From the NCBI RefSeq assembly GCF_002210165.1, contig NZ_AQQP01000002.1, positions 248,001 to 312,000 of the forward strand: a DNA stretch of 64,000 nucleotides, read 5' to 3'. Both the position numbers and the translations under genes were made by a program. The notes under the pieces were generated by a model. It saw nothing but the letters and a program-made list of their open reading frames with translations. It was not told the origin of the DNA and did no database searches. The stretch comes from Phaeobacter sp. 22II1-1F12B. GTDB taxonomy: Bacteria; Pseudomonadota; Alphaproteobacteria; Rhodobacterales; Rhodobacteraceae. This document shows, in pieces, positions 53,381-63,025 of the stretch. The number at the start of each line of letters is the position of its first letter. The first letter of the stretch is position 1.

Positions 53381-54820
53381 TCAGGACTCCTTGCCATTAA
53401 ACGTCGTATCTCTGTAGGCCCGCTCGCCTGTCTTGCTGTCTTCGACCCAAAGCCGGAAGGGAGAACTCTCTTGCACGGCAGGTTCGGTGCCCCGCGGTGC
53501 GATAACATAGACACGCTGCAGGCTGGTTGTATCGGCCGGCACATCTACGGTCTGACCCTCTTGCCCTTCCAGTTCAACCACTAGGTCGTCGACTCCGGTC
53601 AGGCTCAGGAAGAATTCGCGCTCTTCGCCGTTTTTGTTGCGCATCCGCACGTCATAGGTGTTGCGGATAGACCCGTCCGACAGCGTGACGAATGTCGGGT
53701 TCCGGACCGGGGCGACGGTCATTTCGATGTCAGCCCGAATGAACAGCGCAAAGACCAGTCCGATGCCAACCAGCGACCACAAAGCCGTATACAAAATCGT
53801 ACGAGGGCGCAGCACGTGTTGCCAAATGGGGCGCGGCGGTTGACCGGACTTTTCGCGCGGCTCATCCGACAGGGCCATGTAGTCGATCAACCCGCGGGGC
53901 TTTCCGGTCTTGTCCATGATGTCGTCACAGGCGTCGATGCAGAGCGCGCAGGTGATGCACTCCAACTGCTGCCCTTCGCGGATATCGATCCCCATCGGGC
54001 AGACGTTGACGCAGGCCATGCAATCGATGCAATCGCCCTGCTCTGCACCCAGTTTCACCTCGGCCGAGTGTTTGCGAGGCTCGCCGCGCCAGTCTCGATA
54101 CCCGACGACAAGCGTATCTTCATCCATCATCGCCGCTTGGATTCGAGGCCAGGGGCAGGCGTAGATACAAATCTGTTCGCGCATGAACCCGCCAAAGACA
54201 AAAGTTGTCAGCGTCAGAACACCCATCGTCGTATAGGCAATCGGCGCCGCCTGCCCGGTCACCAGATCGCGGGCAAGAGTCGGAGCATCGGCAAAATAGA
54301 AAACCCAGGCCCCACCGGTCGCAAGCCCGATCAGCAGCCAGACGACCCATTTCGTTACCCGCAGCCGAACCTTGCGCAGGTCCCATTTCTTTTGCCGGTG
54401 CAGGCGCAGCCGGGCATTGCGATCACCCTCGATCCACCTTTCGACAAGGATGAACAGATCGGTCCAGACAGTCTGCGGGCATGTATAGCCACACCAGACA
54501 CGCCCCAGAGCTGAAGTGAACAGGAACAGTCCAAGCCCCGCCATGATAAGCAGCCCTGCGACGAAATAGAATTCATGCGGCCAGATCTCGATCCAGAAGA
54601 AATAGAATCGCCGGTTCGCCATATCGAGCAGAACCGCCTGATCAGGCAAGCTTGGCCCCCGGTCCCAGCGAATCCACGGCGTCAGATAGTAAATCCCCAA
54701 CGTCACCGCCATGATGATCCACTTGAGGTTTCTGAATTTACCGGACACGCGGCGAGGAAAAATCGGCTCTCTCGCGGCGTAAAGGCTTGGCGGCTGGCTG
54801 GCTTGGGTCACGATACTCAC
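53381..54820 (-). CDS. ccoG: Polyferredoxin CcoG (FixG/RdxA)
   Basis: Membrane iron-sulfur protein of 479 residues that reduces Cu(II) for cbb3 assembly. Four or five helices come first, with VWCGYTCPQTVW, then two 4Fe-4S motifs, CIDCMACVNVCPMGIDIREG and CITCALCIDACDDIMDKTG, then a helix and a C-terminal immunoglobulin-like domain with FLSLTGVDDL. The start is GTG at 54820; an ATG just upstream is followed at once by TGA. An FNR/FixK box lies 53 bases upstream. Confidence 0.96.
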   Translation of the reverse strand: MSIVTQASQPPSLYAAREPIFPRRVSGKFRNLKWIIMAVTLGIYYLTPWIRWDRGPSLPDQAVLLDMANRRFYFFWIEIWPHEFYFVAGLLIMAGLGLFLFTSALGRVWCGYTCPQTVWTDLFILVERWIEGDRNARLRLHRQKKWDLRKVRLRVTKWVVWLLIGLATGGAWVFYFADAPTLARDLVTGQAAPIAYTTMGVLTLTTFVFGGFMREQICIYACPWPRIQAAMMDEDTLVVGYRDWRGEPRKHSAEVKLGAEQGDCIDCMACVNVCPMGIDIREGQQLECITCALCIDACDDIMDKTGKPRGLIDYMALSDEPREKSGQPPRPIWQHVLRPRTILYTALWSLVGIGLVFALFIRADIEMTVAPVRNPTFVTLSDGSIRNTYDVRMRNKNGEEREFFLSLTGVDDLVVELEGQEGQTVDVPADTTSLQRVYVIAPRGTEPAVQESSPFRLWVEDSKTGERAYRDTTFNGKES

Positions 54821-54872
54821 ATCAAATGCAGAATTTCTGATGTTTGTATTTCATGCCAAAGACAGGCGCTCT

Positions 54873-54886
54873 TTGACATGGGTCAA
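54873..54886. promoter_or_regulatory. FNR/FixK box upstream of ccoG
   Basis: TTGA-CATGGG-TCAA fits the consensus TTGA-N6-TCAA exactly. It is 53 bases upstream of the ccoG start, a normal distance for an activator site at about -41. The RTX protease gene starts 131 bases away on the other side. Confidence 0.85.
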
Positions 54887-55016
54887 AAAAAGCATCTCCA
54901 AGTCAGCTTTGGATCGAACGTCTTGAATCCACATTTCACGGCATTGCCACATTCGGACGCTGAAATTGCCTGAATCAAACCCGACTACCAGAACGGTAAA
55001 ACGTAGGTAGTTAAGT

Positions 55017-57197
55017 ATGTGCACGGTATGTTCGGCGATCCGCCACCCTGTAGTCCCTTGCGAATATCAGGGCATCGTCTCTGCTGAGGAAATAACCGAG
55101 GTCGCAGATGCCGCGGACGGTATTTCCACCACCTACGGAATCTCTGTCGGCGACAGGTTCACCGGCGTTCTGGACGACAGTTCGGACGTCGACTGGATCA
55201 GTGTCTCGCTGGAAAAAGGCATCGTCTACGATATCGCGGTCAACGGTTCTTCCGATCTGACCGGAATGCTGTCCGACCCGGTCATGAAGATCTACGGCGC
55301 GGCTGGCAATTACCTTGCCGAAAACGACGATGGCGGCAAAGGCACGAATTCCTTCCTCGCTTTCGAGGCTACGGCCACCGGCACGTACTATATCTCGGTC
55401 CAAGGTTACTCGGGCGCGACGGGTGGCTACGAAGTTCTTGTCGATGCGCAAGCAGGCGAGTCGCAGGCGCTCCCCGGGGCCGCGCCAATCACCGCTGATC
55501 TCGACACGCTGGCCGACTACCTTATTGAAGGCTACTGGAACGACGACGGCGGCACTCCACATCACTTTGATACCAGCGCCAGCAACATCATCACCGTAAA
55601 CCTCGACGGCCTGACCATGGACGGTCAGAAACTCGCCCGGTGGGCGCTCGAAACATGGGAAGCCGTCGCCGATCTCGATTTCGTAGAAACCGCTGGCAGC
55701 GCCCAGATCACCTTTGATGACGAAGATGATGGTGCCTATGCCACTTATTCGTCGCTGGGCGACGCGACCAGCTTTGCCGAGGTGAACGTCGGTCAGGACT
55801 GGGTCAACGAATACGGCGCCACCATGGGAACCTACGCTTTCCAGACCTTCATTCACGAAATCGGCCATGCGCTGGGACTTGGCCATCTGGGCGATTACAA
55901 CGGCGACGCGACCTACGGCAACAACAACACTTTTGCCAATGACAGCTGGCAGGTCTCGGTGATGTCCTATTTCGATCAGGACGAGAACACCGAAACCGAT
56001 GCAAGCTATGCAACGCTGATCTCGGCCATGGCCGCAGATATCGTCGCGGTACAAGAGCTTTATGGCGCGGCCACCACCGGAAGCATTAGCGACGGCGATA
56101 CTGTCTACGGAGTTGGCCATACGCTTGGCGATAGCTGGCTGGGCCAGATCTTTGACGTCATGAACGGCAACCCGAATGACAGCGTCTTCGAAGATACCTA
56201 CGTCGCCTTTACCATCTACGATGCCAATGGCCGGGACCGGATAAATTTCTCAAACGACTATTTCGATCAGGTCGTCGATCTGAACCCCGAATCCGTCTCG
56301 GATGTGCTCGGCAGCACCGGCAACATGTACATCGCCCGTGGTACCCTGATCGAAGAATACGACGCAGGAAACGGCGACGATATCGTGGACGGCAACGCGG
56401 CCAACAATGTCATCCGGGGCAACTGGGGCTCGGACACGCTGCGCGGTGGCGACGGCAAGGACAAGCTGTTCGGCGGCGACGGCGATGACATTCTTGAAGG
56501 GGGTGCAGGCAATGACAAGCTGAACGGCGGCAGCGGATCCGATCGCCTTGATGGCGGCGACGGGAAGGATACCGCCATATACCTTGGCGAAAGCAGCGGC
56601 ATCACGCTGGACCTGCAGGATTCGGATCTGAATGACGGCGCGGCGCTAGGCGATGTTCTGATCGATATCGAACGGATCATCGGTACAGCCCATAACGATA
56701 CGGTCTGGGGAGATGCGAATGACAATCTCTTCAAGGGCAAGAAGGGCAACGACACTTTCTACGGACGTGACGGTGACGACAAGCTGCTTGGCAACGCAGG
56801 CAAAGACTATCTCGACGGCGGCGCCGGGAATGACATCCTCAAGGGCGGCAACCGCAAGGACACGCTGATTGGCGGCGAAGGCGACGACCGGCTGATCGGA
56901 AATGGAGGCAGCGATACGCTTGCCGGCGGTTCCGGCAATGACACGCTGACTGGCGGCCGGGGCAAGGATACCTTTATCTTCTCCGGTGGCATGGATGTCA
57001 TCACCGACTTCGCAAACGACCTGCTCTGCTTTGACGAAAGCCTCTGGAGCGGATCCACGCCGGACACATGGGACGTTCTCGCGCTTGCCAACGTTTCCGG
57101 CAGCGACACGGTTTTCTCGATAGATCAGGACAACAGCCTGACGCTTCAGAATTTCACGGATGTCGACAGCCTGTGGGAGGTTCTGACCATCGTTTGA
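55017..57197 (+). CDS. RTX serralysin-like zinc metalloprotease with PPC domain
   Basis: Secreted protein of 726 residues. After a short Cys-containing start (MCTVCSAIRHPV) a PPC-type beta domain covers about residues 30-145 (DRFTGVLDDSSDVDWISVSLEKG). The serralysin catalytic domain has HEIGHALGLGH at residues 280-290 with the three zinc histidines, and the Met-turn SVMSYF about 35 residues later. Two blocks of GGxGxDxLx calcium repeats follow at about 450-520 and 572-656, then an F-rich secretion tail. Export would be by a type I secretion system, which is not in this window. It is inserted between the two cco clusters. Confidence 0.93.
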   Translation: MCTVCSAIRHPVVPCEYQGIVSAEEITEVADAADGISTTYGISVGDRFTGVLDDSSDVDWISVSLEKGIVYDIAVNGSSDLTGMLSDPVMKIYGAAGNYLAENDDGGKGTNSFLAFEATATGTYYISVQGYSGATGGYEVLVDAQAGESQALPGAAPITADLDTLADYLIEGYWNDDGGTPHHFDTSASNIITVNLDGLTMDGQKLARWALETWEAVADLDFVETAGSAQITFDDEDDGAYATYSSLGDATSFAEVNVGQDWVNEYGATMGTYAFQTFIHEIGHALGLGHLGDYNGDATYGNNNTFANDSWQVSVMSYFDQDENTETDASYATLISAMAADIVAVQELYGAATTGSISDGDTVYGVGHTLGDSWLGQIFDVMNGNPNDSVFEDTYVAFTIYDANGRDRINFSNDYFDQVVDLNPESVSDVLGSTGNMYIARGTLIEEYDAGNGDDIVDGNAANNVIRGNWGSDTLRGGDGKDKLFGGDGDDILEGGAGNDKLNGGSGSDRLDGGDGKDTAIYLGESSGITLDLQDSDLNDGAALGDVLIDIERIIGTAHNDTVWGDANDNLFKGKKGNDTFYGRDGDDKLLGNAGKDYLDGGAGNDILKGGNRKDTLIGGEGDDRLIGNGGSDTLAGGSGNDTLTGGRGKDTFIFSGGMDVITDFANDLLCFDESLWSGSTPDTWDVLALANVSGSDTVFSIDQDNSLTLQNFTDVDSLWEVLTIV

Positions 57198-57203
57198 CGG
57201 GCT

Positions 57204-58073
57204 TCAGATCGTTCTTCTCAGCCAGTTCACGAAACTCCGCGCGGCGGGGCGCATGACACCCGGTCGCGTGACGATGTGATACCCCGCGCCGTGGTCCGGT
57301 TCTTCGAACAGGATCTGCAAGCGGCCAGCCGCGACATCGCCCTCAACGAAAAGCCGCGTGCTCACGGCAAGCCCCTGACCGTTCCTTGCCCCGTCCAGCA
57401 CTAGGTTCCCGGGCATCTGTGACCGGTTCTTTGCCAGCGCACCGGATACGCCGCGCTTTTCCAGCCATGTCGATGCCTCGGATGTCCCGAGTTCCTCAAG
57501 CCATGGAAACTCAGCCAGATCCTTTGGCTCATCGACCTTGCGTCCCTTGATCAGCGCGGGCGCACCAGAGACGACCATCGGGGTGGCGATCAGCAGTTCG
57601 GTGTCCAGCCCGGCCCAGCCGCCCGATCCATAGCGCAGGGCAACGTCGATCCCACCCGGATTGAGTTCGACAACGGTCGCGGTCGGGTCAATCATCAGTT
57701 CCACGTCCGGGTTCGCCATTCGGAAGTCGGGCAGACGAGGCATCAGCCAGTTGGCGGCAAACGACGGCGTCGTGGAAATATGCAAGGGCCGCGCCGCATC
57801 TCGCCCGGTCAGTTCCTGCACGACCGAGGCGATTGCCCCAAACCCTACGGTCAGCGAATGGGCCAACTGCCTTCCTTCATCGGTCAGGCTCAATGCACGC
57901 CCGCTCCGGTCCAGCAGGGCCACGCCCATATGTCGCTCGAGCGCCCGCAGATGCTGGCTGATCGCGGCATGAGTCACGTTCAGCTCTTCGCCAGCCGACA
58001 CCACGTTGCCGGTTTCAGCAAAGGCAGCAAATGCCCTCAACCCGGCGAGGGGCGGCATGTCCTTCCACTTCAT
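57204..58073 (-). CDS. LysR-family regulator, GcvA-like
   Basis: Transcription regulator of 289 residues from the ATG at 58073 (MKWKDMPPLAGLRAF); the longer frame to 58157 was rejected. The winged helix is AETGNVVSAGEELNVTHAAISQHLRALERH. A GcvA-type inducer domain follows with HISTTPSFAANWLMPRLPDF. It converges on the RTX protease gene, six bases away, and diverges from a possible small gene at 58174. Target genes are not evident; the protease cannot be ruled out. Confidence 0.92.
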   Translation of the reverse strand: MKWKDMPPLAGLRAFAAFAETGNVVSAGEELNVTHAAISQHLRALERHMGVALLDRSGRALSLTDEGRQLAHSLTVGFGAIASVVQELTGRDAARPLHISTTPSFAANWLMPRLPDFRMANPDVELMIDPTATVVELNPGGIDVALRYGSGGWAGLDTELLIATPMVVSGAPALIKGRKVDEPKDLAEFPWLEELGTSEASTWLEKRGVSGALAKNRSQMPGNLVLDGARNGQGLAVSTRLFVEGDVAAGRLQILFEEPDHGAGYHIVTRPGVMRPAARSFVNWLRRTI

Positions 58074-58173
58074 GTGTAATTCACGCTTACATATTGCATA
58101 TCTCATTAAGTCGCATCCATCGACGTTTCGGTCAATGATGAGCGTGTCGAAAGACAATGATCGGAAACACGAA

Positions 58174-58353
58174 ATGTTAGGATTAGGACCAATGCTTGGA
58201 ATTTATGCCAGATCTTTCATGACCGCGACGCGGACCGGCACCGAACAAGTCCGGGATGTAACCCCGGAACGCCACGAGAGGAAAAAGCGGTGGCTGCCCA
58301 GAGGGCACTGGTTTGTTCAATCGGCGCGTGACATCGACCCGAACAAATTATGA
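58174..58353 (+). CDS. Possible small protein of 59 residues
   Basis: A short open frame from ATG at 58174 (MLGLGPMLGIYARSF) to TGA at 58353, ending in RDIDPNKL. It is basic and soluble, with codon use like the neighbours (GC-rich third positions) and a terminator 13 bases after the stop. No Shine-Dalgarno is clear. Divergent placement to a LysR gene is a common arrangement for a regulated target. I do not recognise the family; it may be a non-coding stretch. Confidence 0.4.
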   Translation: MLGLGPMLGIYARSFMTATRTGTEQVRDVTPERHERKKRWLPRGHWFVQSARDIDPNKL

Positions 58354-58365
58354 TCGGCCAAAAAT

Positions 58366-58396
58366 AAAGCCCCCCGACCAAGGATCGGGGGGCTTT
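58366..58396. terminator. Bidirectional terminator between ccoP and the small gene
   Basis: Perfect 12-base arms AAAGCCCCCCGA (58366-58377) and TCGGGGGGCTTT (58385-58396) with a seven-base loop. On the minus strand the hairpin is followed by ATTTTT, so it ends the ccoNOQP transcript (ccoP stop at 58419). In the plus direction TTTCGTTT follows, giving a weaker terminator. Confidence 0.92.
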
Positions 58397-58418
58397 CGTT
58401 TCGGTTTAGGACGAAAGG

Positions 58419-59288
58419 TTATTCGCCGCCACCCAGCTGATGGACATAAGAAGCAACCGCGCGAATTTCCGCTTCGCTCAGGTTCTGCGACCAAGGCGGC
58501 ATCACGCCAAAGCGGGCGTTCATCACCGTCTCATGCAGCGCCTCGTAATCCCCGCCATAGAGCCAGATCGCGTCCGCAAGGTTCGGCGCGCCCAGCTCGC
58601 GCATGCCTTTGGCATCCTCGCCGTGGCAGGATACGCAGTTATCCGCGAACACCTGTTCGCCCGCCTGCGCCGCCGCCGCATCCTGCGGCTCGCCGGACAG
58701 GGACATCACGTAGTTCACCACCTGATCCACCTGCTCACCGTCAAGGATGCCATCACGTCCAAACGCCGGCATTTCGGAATAGCGCGCGTCGAAATCCTGT
58801 TCGTTCCGGATCCCGTGCGAGATCGTGTAGTGAATGGATTCGATATCGCCGCCCCACAGCCAGTCGTCATCCAGCAGGTTGGGATAGCCCTTGGCCCCGG
58901 CCGCACCGGACCCGTGACACTGGGCGCAGAAGGTGCGGAACACCGCGCCACCCGCCGACGTGGCATATTGGCTCAGCTCAGGATCGTCCGAGATCGCCGC
59001 AAGGTCGGCCGAAGCCAGCTTGGCGTTGATCTCGGCATTGGCCGCTTCGGCGCGGGCCAGATCCTCGACCAGTTCGTTGCGGGTGGAATAGCCAAGGATA
59101 CCTGCGGTCGCCTTGTTGATCATCGGCCAGGCCGGGTAGGCAATCGTATAGCCCAAGCCCCAGATGATCGTCGCGTAAAAGGTCCAGAGCCACCAGCGCG
59201 GCAGCGGGTTGTTGAATTCTTCGATCCCGTCCCAGCTATGGCCGGTTGTTTCCGGATCGCCCGCCTTTTTAGGAGGTACTTTACTCAT
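58419..59288 (-). CDS. ccoP: cbb3 cytochrome c oxidase subunit III (dihaem cytochrome c)
   Basis: Membrane-anchored dihaem cytochrome of 289 residues that passes electrons to CcoO/CcoN. The first 60 residues carry the WDGIEEFNNPLPRWWLWTFY motif and a membrane helix. Two haem c motifs are seen: FCAQCHGSGAAG and NCVSCHGEDAKG, with later Met ligands in SEMPAFG and VMPPW. It is the last gene of ccoNOQP, overlapping the ccoQ stop. Confidence 0.97.
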   Translation of the reverse strand: MSKVPPKKAGDPETTGHSWDGIEEFNNPLPRWWLWTFYATIIWGLGYTIAYPAWPMINKATAGILGYSTRNELVEDLARAEAANAEINAKLASADLAAISDDPELSQYATSAGGAVFRTFCAQCHGSGAAGAKGYPNLLDDDWLWGGDIESIHYTISHGIRNEQDFDARYSEMPAFGRDGILDGEQVDQVVNYVMSLSGEPQDAAAAQAGEQVFADNCVSCHGEDAKGMRELGAPNLADAIWLYGGDYEALHETVMNARFGVMPPWSQNLSEAEIRAVASYVHQLGGGE

Positions 59289-59464
59289 TTTCTTGGCTCC
59301 TTTGCAGGCTTGTCTGCGTGGCGGAACGGAATTTCAGATGTCTCCGCGTAGGTCTTGCTGCTGCCCGGCCGGAACACCCAAAGGACGACCCCGACAAAGA
59401 ACAGGAACAGGCTCAGCAGCATCCAGCTGTCGGCGAATTCGCGCAGGAGTGAATACATATCCAT
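59285..59464 (-). CDS. ccoQ: cbb3 oxidase subunit CcoQ
   Basis: Small membrane protein of 59 residues that protects or stabilises the oxidase. It starts MDMYSLLREFADSWM, has one helix (LLSLFLFFVGVVLWVF) and the usual tail FRPGSSKTYAETSEIPFRH. The stop overlaps the ccoP start (ATGA). A second ATG two codons in (59458) is possible. Confidence 0.95.
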   Translation of the reverse strand: MDMYSLLREFADSWMLLSLFLFFVGVVLWVFRPGSSKTYAETSEIPFRHADKPAKEPRK

Positions 59465-59476
59465 ATCAGGTCCTCC

Positions 59477-60316
59477 TTAGCGGCTGGCATCAGGCGTGAA
59501 GGTCGAGAAATCGACCAGTGTGCCCAGCATCTGAAGATAGGCGATCAGCGCATCCGCCTCGGAAATCCCCGGCTGGCGGTCAAAGTTACGGACCTGCGCG
59601 CCGGGATAGCGTTCCAGCATGCCGTCGTAATCGCTGTCCGGATCGGCCTGCGCCCGGAAATCGGCCGAGGCGTTCACGATCATCTCTTCGGTATAGGGCA
59701 CGCCCACGAATTGATGCGTTTCCATCAGCTCCTGTACGTACTCGCCCTCGATGATGGTATTCTCAAGAAAGCCGTACTTGGGCATGACGGATTCCGGCAC
59801 GACCGACTGCGGATCGCGCAGGTGGTCCAGATGCCAGTCGTCCGAGTAGCGCCCGCCAACCCGCGCCAGATCGGGACCGGTCCGCTTGGACCCCCACTGG
59901 AACGGGTGGTCATACATCGACTCCGCCGCCAGCGAGTAATGCCCATAGCGTTCGACCTCGTCGCGCATCGGACGGATCATCTGGCTGTGGCAAACATAGC
60001 AGCCTTCGCGGATGTAGACCTCACGCCCGGTCAGTTCGAGCGGCGAATAGGGCCGCACGCCTTCGACCTTTTCAATCGTGTTCTGAAGATAGAACAGGGG
60101 CGCAATTTCCACGATCCCGCCGATGGTCACCACAAGGAAGCTCAGCACAAGCAACAGCGTCGCGTTGGTTTCGATGAACTTGTGCTTGTCGAGGAACCAC
60201 GTGTGATGCGGCAGCTCATTCGGCACCTCATCGGGCATATCCTTCACGGTGGATACTTTGGGATCGTCCTCCGGATCGCTGATCTTGGGGTTGTTCGGTG
60301 TTTTTTCGTCACTCAT
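59477..60316 (-). CDS. ccoO: cbb3 cytochrome c oxidase subunit II (monohaem cytochrome c)
   Basis: Membrane-anchored cytochrome of 279 residues. One N-terminal helix ([21 protein letters not shown]) is followed by [23 protein letters not shown] with the haem c motif CYVCH and by the late Met ligand region. The N-terminal 40 residues are a charged extension ([16 protein letters not shown]) that some alphaproteobacterial CcoO proteins have. It lies 14 bases after ccoN and 12 bases before ccoQ. Confidence 0.97.
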   Translation of the reverse strand: MSDEKTPNNPKISDPEDDPKVSTVKDMPDEVPNELPHHTWFLDKHKFIETNATLLLVLSFLVVTIGGIVEIAPLFYLQNTIEKVEGVRPYSPLELTGREVYIREGCYVCHSQMIRPMRDEVERYGHYSLAAESMYDHPFQWGSKRTGPDLARVGGRYSDDWHLDHLRDPQSVVPESVMPKYGFLENTIIEGEYVQELMETHQFVGVPYTEEMIVNASADFRAQADPDSDYDGMLERYPGAQVRNFDRQPGISEADALIAYLQMLGTLVDFSTFTPDASR

Positions 60317-60330
60317 TGTCTCGGCCCTCC

Positions 60331-61935
60331 TTATTCGGCCGGGACAGCTGTCGCGAGGCTCTGCTCTTTGGCAGGGGCCGCACGGACAGTCATCCAGAGA
60401 TTATAGCACATGATCAGCGCACCACCCAGGTACATGACCCCGCCCAGACCGCGTGTCACATACATCGGGAACTTGGCAGCAACGGTGTCGGCAAAGGACC
60501 AGACGAGGAAACCGTTCGCATCGACTTCACGCCACATCAGGCCTTCCATGATACCGGTCACCCACATCGAAGCGGCGTAGAGAACGATACCGATGGTCGC
60601 GAGCCAGAAGTGCCAGCTAACCAGCGACAGGGAATACAGCCGCTCGCGCTTCCACAGGACCGGGGTCAGGAAATAGAGAGCACCAAAGGTGATCATGCCG
60701 TTCCAGCCCAGCGCACCCGAGTGAACGTGACCGATGGTCCAGTCGGTGTAGTGACTCAGAGAGTTCACCGCGCGGATCGACATCATCGGGCCTTCAAAGG
60801 TCGACATGCCGTAGAAACCGATCGAGATCACCATCATGCGGATCACCGGGTCGGTGCGCAGCTTGTCCCATGCGCCGGACAGCGTCATCAGACCGTTGAT
60901 CATGCCACCCCAGCTCGGCATCCACAGGATGATCGAGAACACCATGCCAAGGGTCGAGGCCCAGTCAGGCAGCGCGGTGTAATGCAGGTGGTGCGGACCG
61001 GCCCAGATATACAGGAAGATCAGCGCCCAGAAGTGGATGATCGACAGCTTGTAGCTGTAAACGGGGCGTTCCGCCTGTTTCGGCACGAAGTAGTACATCA
61101 TGCCAAGGAAGCCCGCGGTGAGGAAGAAGCCCACGGCGTTGTGGCCATACCACCACTGCGTCATGGCATCCTGCACGCCCGAGAAAACCTGCACCGAACG
61201 CGAACCCCAGACCGAAACGGGGATAGAGAGGTTGTTGACCACGTGCAGCATCGCAACGGTGACGATAAAGGCCAGATAGAACCAGTTCGCCACGTAGATA
61301 TGCGGCTCTTTCCGCTTGACGATGGTGCCAAGGAATACGGCCAGGTAAGCCACCCAGACGATGGTCAGCCACAGATCGACATACCATTCCGGCTCGGCAT
61401 ATTCCTTGGATTGCGTTGCGCCCAAGAGGTATCCGGTCGCCGCCAGCACGATGAAAAGTTGGTAGCCCCAGAACACGAACCAGCCAAGGTTACCGCCCCA
61501 GAGACGAGCAGCCGAGGTACGCTGCACGACGTAGAAAGACGTACAGATCAACGCGTTGCCACCAAAGGCAAAGATAACTGCCGAAGTATGCAGCGGCCGC
61601 AGCCTGCCAAAGTTGCCGACGCCTTGCAGGAATTCAAAGTTCAGCTGCGGAAAGGCGAGCTGAAAGGCGATGACCACCCCGACAAGGAAGCCGACGACGC
61701 CCCAGAAGGCTGTCGCGATGACCCCGGCCCTGATGACAGTATCGAAATAGTCGCCCTGCGATACGGGAACCTCCGGTTCTTCCATGTTCCGCAGCGTGTA
61801 AAGAAACAACCCACCGGCGACGATCACGATGATCGCGGCATGGACCATATACGCAAGATCGCGCGCATAGTTGATTCCCATCATCGCGATCAAGGTAATG
61901 ACACCAAGCACGATCAGCTTGATATAATTAGACAT
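60331..61935 (-). CDS. ccoN: cbb3 cytochrome c oxidase subunit I
   Basis: Catalytic subunit of 534 residues with about twelve to fourteen helices, holding haem b and the haem b3/CuB centre where O2 is reduced at low oxygen. The ATG at 61935 gives [12 protein letters not shown]; a long in-frame extension to 62370 crosses the FNR box and was rejected. Histidine ligands are in [27 protein letters not shown], and [14 protein letters not shown]. It is the first gene of ccoNOQP, and an FNR/FixK box lies 94 bases upstream. Confidence 0.97.
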   Translation of the reverse strand: MSNYIKLIVLGVITLIAMMGINYARDLAYMVHAAIIVIVAGGLFLYTLRNMEEPEVPVSQGDYFDTVIRAGVIATAFWGVVGFLVGVVIAFQLAFPQLNFEFLQGVGNFGRLRPLHTSAVIFAFGGNALICTSFYVVQRTSAARLWGGNLGWFVFWGYQLFIVLAATGYLLGATQSKEYAEPEWYVDLWLTIVWVAYLAVFLGTIVKRKEPHIYVANWFYLAFIVTVAMLHVVNNLSIPVSVWGSRSVQVFSGVQDAMTQWWYGHNAVGFFLTAGFLGMMYYFVPKQAERPVYSYKLSIIHFWALIFLYIWAGPHHLHYTALPDWASTLGMVFSIILWMPSWGGMINGLMTLSGAWDKLRTDPVIRMMVISIGFYGMSTFEGPMMSIRAVNSLSHYTDWTIGHVHSGALGWNGMITFGALYFLTPVLWKRERLYSLSLVSWHFWLATIGIVLYAASMWVTGIMEGLMWREVDANGFLVWSFADTVAAKFPMYVTRGLGGVMYLGGALIMCYNLWMTVRAAPAKEQSLATAVPAE

Positions 61936-62028
61936 TTTCTTGTCCCTTATTCTGGTCTGGGCAAGTCTTGTGCCACCCGAGACAGATCCGTTCGCGGCAG
62001 ATACTGCTGAAATCGGACGGGGGCAGCT

Positions 62029-62042
62029 TTGATCTGTGTCAA
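62029..62042. promoter_or_regulatory. FNR/FixK box shared by ccoN and the stress gene
   Basis: TTGA-TCTGTG-TCAA is an exact consensus site, 94 bases before the ccoN start and 91 bases before the universal stress gene start on the other strand. Its central position allows low-oxygen control of both. Confidence 0.87.
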
Positions 62043-62132
62043 CAAAAATGCGGTTGATCCGTGCCAGTCGTTGTAAGCGACCACCGCTTGCCATCGACAG
62101 CCCTGGTGGACACGCATTCTGGGAGAAAACTG

Positions 62133-62972
62133 ATGACATACAAATCTTTGCTGTGCGTGGTGACTGACGGAAAGGCGGCCGAACCGGCATTGGCGCAGAT
62201 GACAACGCTGGCCGACCGCCTCGACAGCCACGCCGAGATCCTCTGCATGGGTCTGGATCGCACCCAACTCGGCTATTATGACGCCGGTGCCACCGCGATG
62301 GTGCTTCAGGAATCCATCGACAGGGCCCAGTCGGACGCCGCCGAATTGCTGGCCCATGTGAACAAGACAATGGGCAAGAGCGACATACGCTGGTCCGCCG
62401 AGGAAAGCGTTGTGCCAGTCACCAATCTCGGACGTCAGGTCGCCTTTCACAGCCGATTCACCGATCTGGTGATCGCGCCGCAGCCCTATGGCGAACACGG
62501 TGACCGAGACGCTGAAACGGTAATCGAGGCGGCGCTGTTCGGCGGTCAGGCACCGGTTCTCGTCGTGCCGTCCAAGGGTCAGCCCATTTCGCTGCCGCAG
62601 ACCGTAGTCGTGGCATGGAACGAAAGCGCGGAATCGCTGAACGCGATCCGCCGGTCCATCCCCTTCCTGCAAGCCGCGAACCGGGTTCGGATCACCATCA
62701 TCGATCCGCCCGCCCATGGTCCGGAACGCTCGGATCCGGGCGGTATGCTCGGGCAAATGCTGGCGCGGCACGGTGTAAGCTGCGAAATCGACGTGCTGTC
62801 GCAAACCATGCCCAAGGTCTCTGATATCCTGAACCGCCATGTCGCCGATACCGGTGCCGACATGCTGGTGATGGGCGCCTATGGCCATTCCCGCCTGCGC
62901 GAAGCGGTGCTTGGCGGCGCGACCCGGCACATGCTGGAAAAAGCCACCGTACCGGTGCTCATGGCGCATTGA
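62133..62972 (+). CDS. Universal stress protein, tandem UspA domains
   Basis: Soluble protein of 279 residues from the ATG at 62133, preceded by GGGAGA; a longer frame begins within the ccoN promoter. Two UspA folds are joined: the second ends in [22 protein letters not shown], which fits the ATP-binding pattern G-2x-G-9x-G-(S/T). The first copy lacks this loop. Tandem Usp genes are commonly found next to cco operons in this group, and the shared FNR box argues for induction at low oxygen. Confidence 0.92.
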   Translation: MTYKSLLCVVTDGKAAEPALAQMTTLADRLDSHAEILCMGLDRTQLGYYDAGATAMVLQESIDRAQSDAAELLAHVNKTMGKSDIRWSAEESVVPVTNLGRQVAFHSRFTDLVIAPQPYGEHGDRDAETVIEAALFGGQAPVLVVPSKGQPISLPQTVVVAWNESAESLNAIRRSIPFLQAANRVRITIIDPPAHGPERSDPGGMLGQMLARHGVSCEIDVLSQTMPKVSDILNRHVADTGADMLVMGAYGHSRLREAVLGGATRHMLEKATVPVLMAH

Positions 62973-62976
62973 AAAA

Positions 62977-63000
62977 TGGCCGCCCGTTTCGGGGCGGCCA
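62977..63000. terminator. Hairpin between the stress gene and the phosphodiesterase gene
   Basis: Perfect nine-base arms TGGCCGCCC (62977-62985) and GGGCGGCCA (62992-63000) with a six-base loop GTTTCG lie between two convergent genes. Minus-strand sequence after the hairpin is TTTTTC, plus-strand is ATCAA, so it mainly terminates the phosphodiesterase transcript. Confidence 0.8.
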
Positions 63001-63025
63001 ATCAACTCGTACGACACAACCTGTA

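Noticed and set aside
55011-56120. 369-codon minus-strand open frame opposite the RTX protease
   Set aside because: Antisense of the protease catalytic region; no recognised fold, and the plus strand has the zinc motif.
56368-56985. Short-period repeats in the RTX gene as a possible CRISPR or satellite
   Set aside because: The repeats are nine-residue calcium-binding units (GGxGxDxLx) in frame; they are protein repeats, not a CRISPR array.
60298-62010. 570-codon plus-strand open frame opposite ccoN
   Set aside because: Antisense to the best supported gene in the window; extreme His/Asp/Arg content and no family resemblance.
61936-62370. N-terminal extension of ccoN to 62370
   Set aside because: It would pass through the FNR box and overlap the divergent stress gene; the normal CcoN N-terminus starts at 61935.
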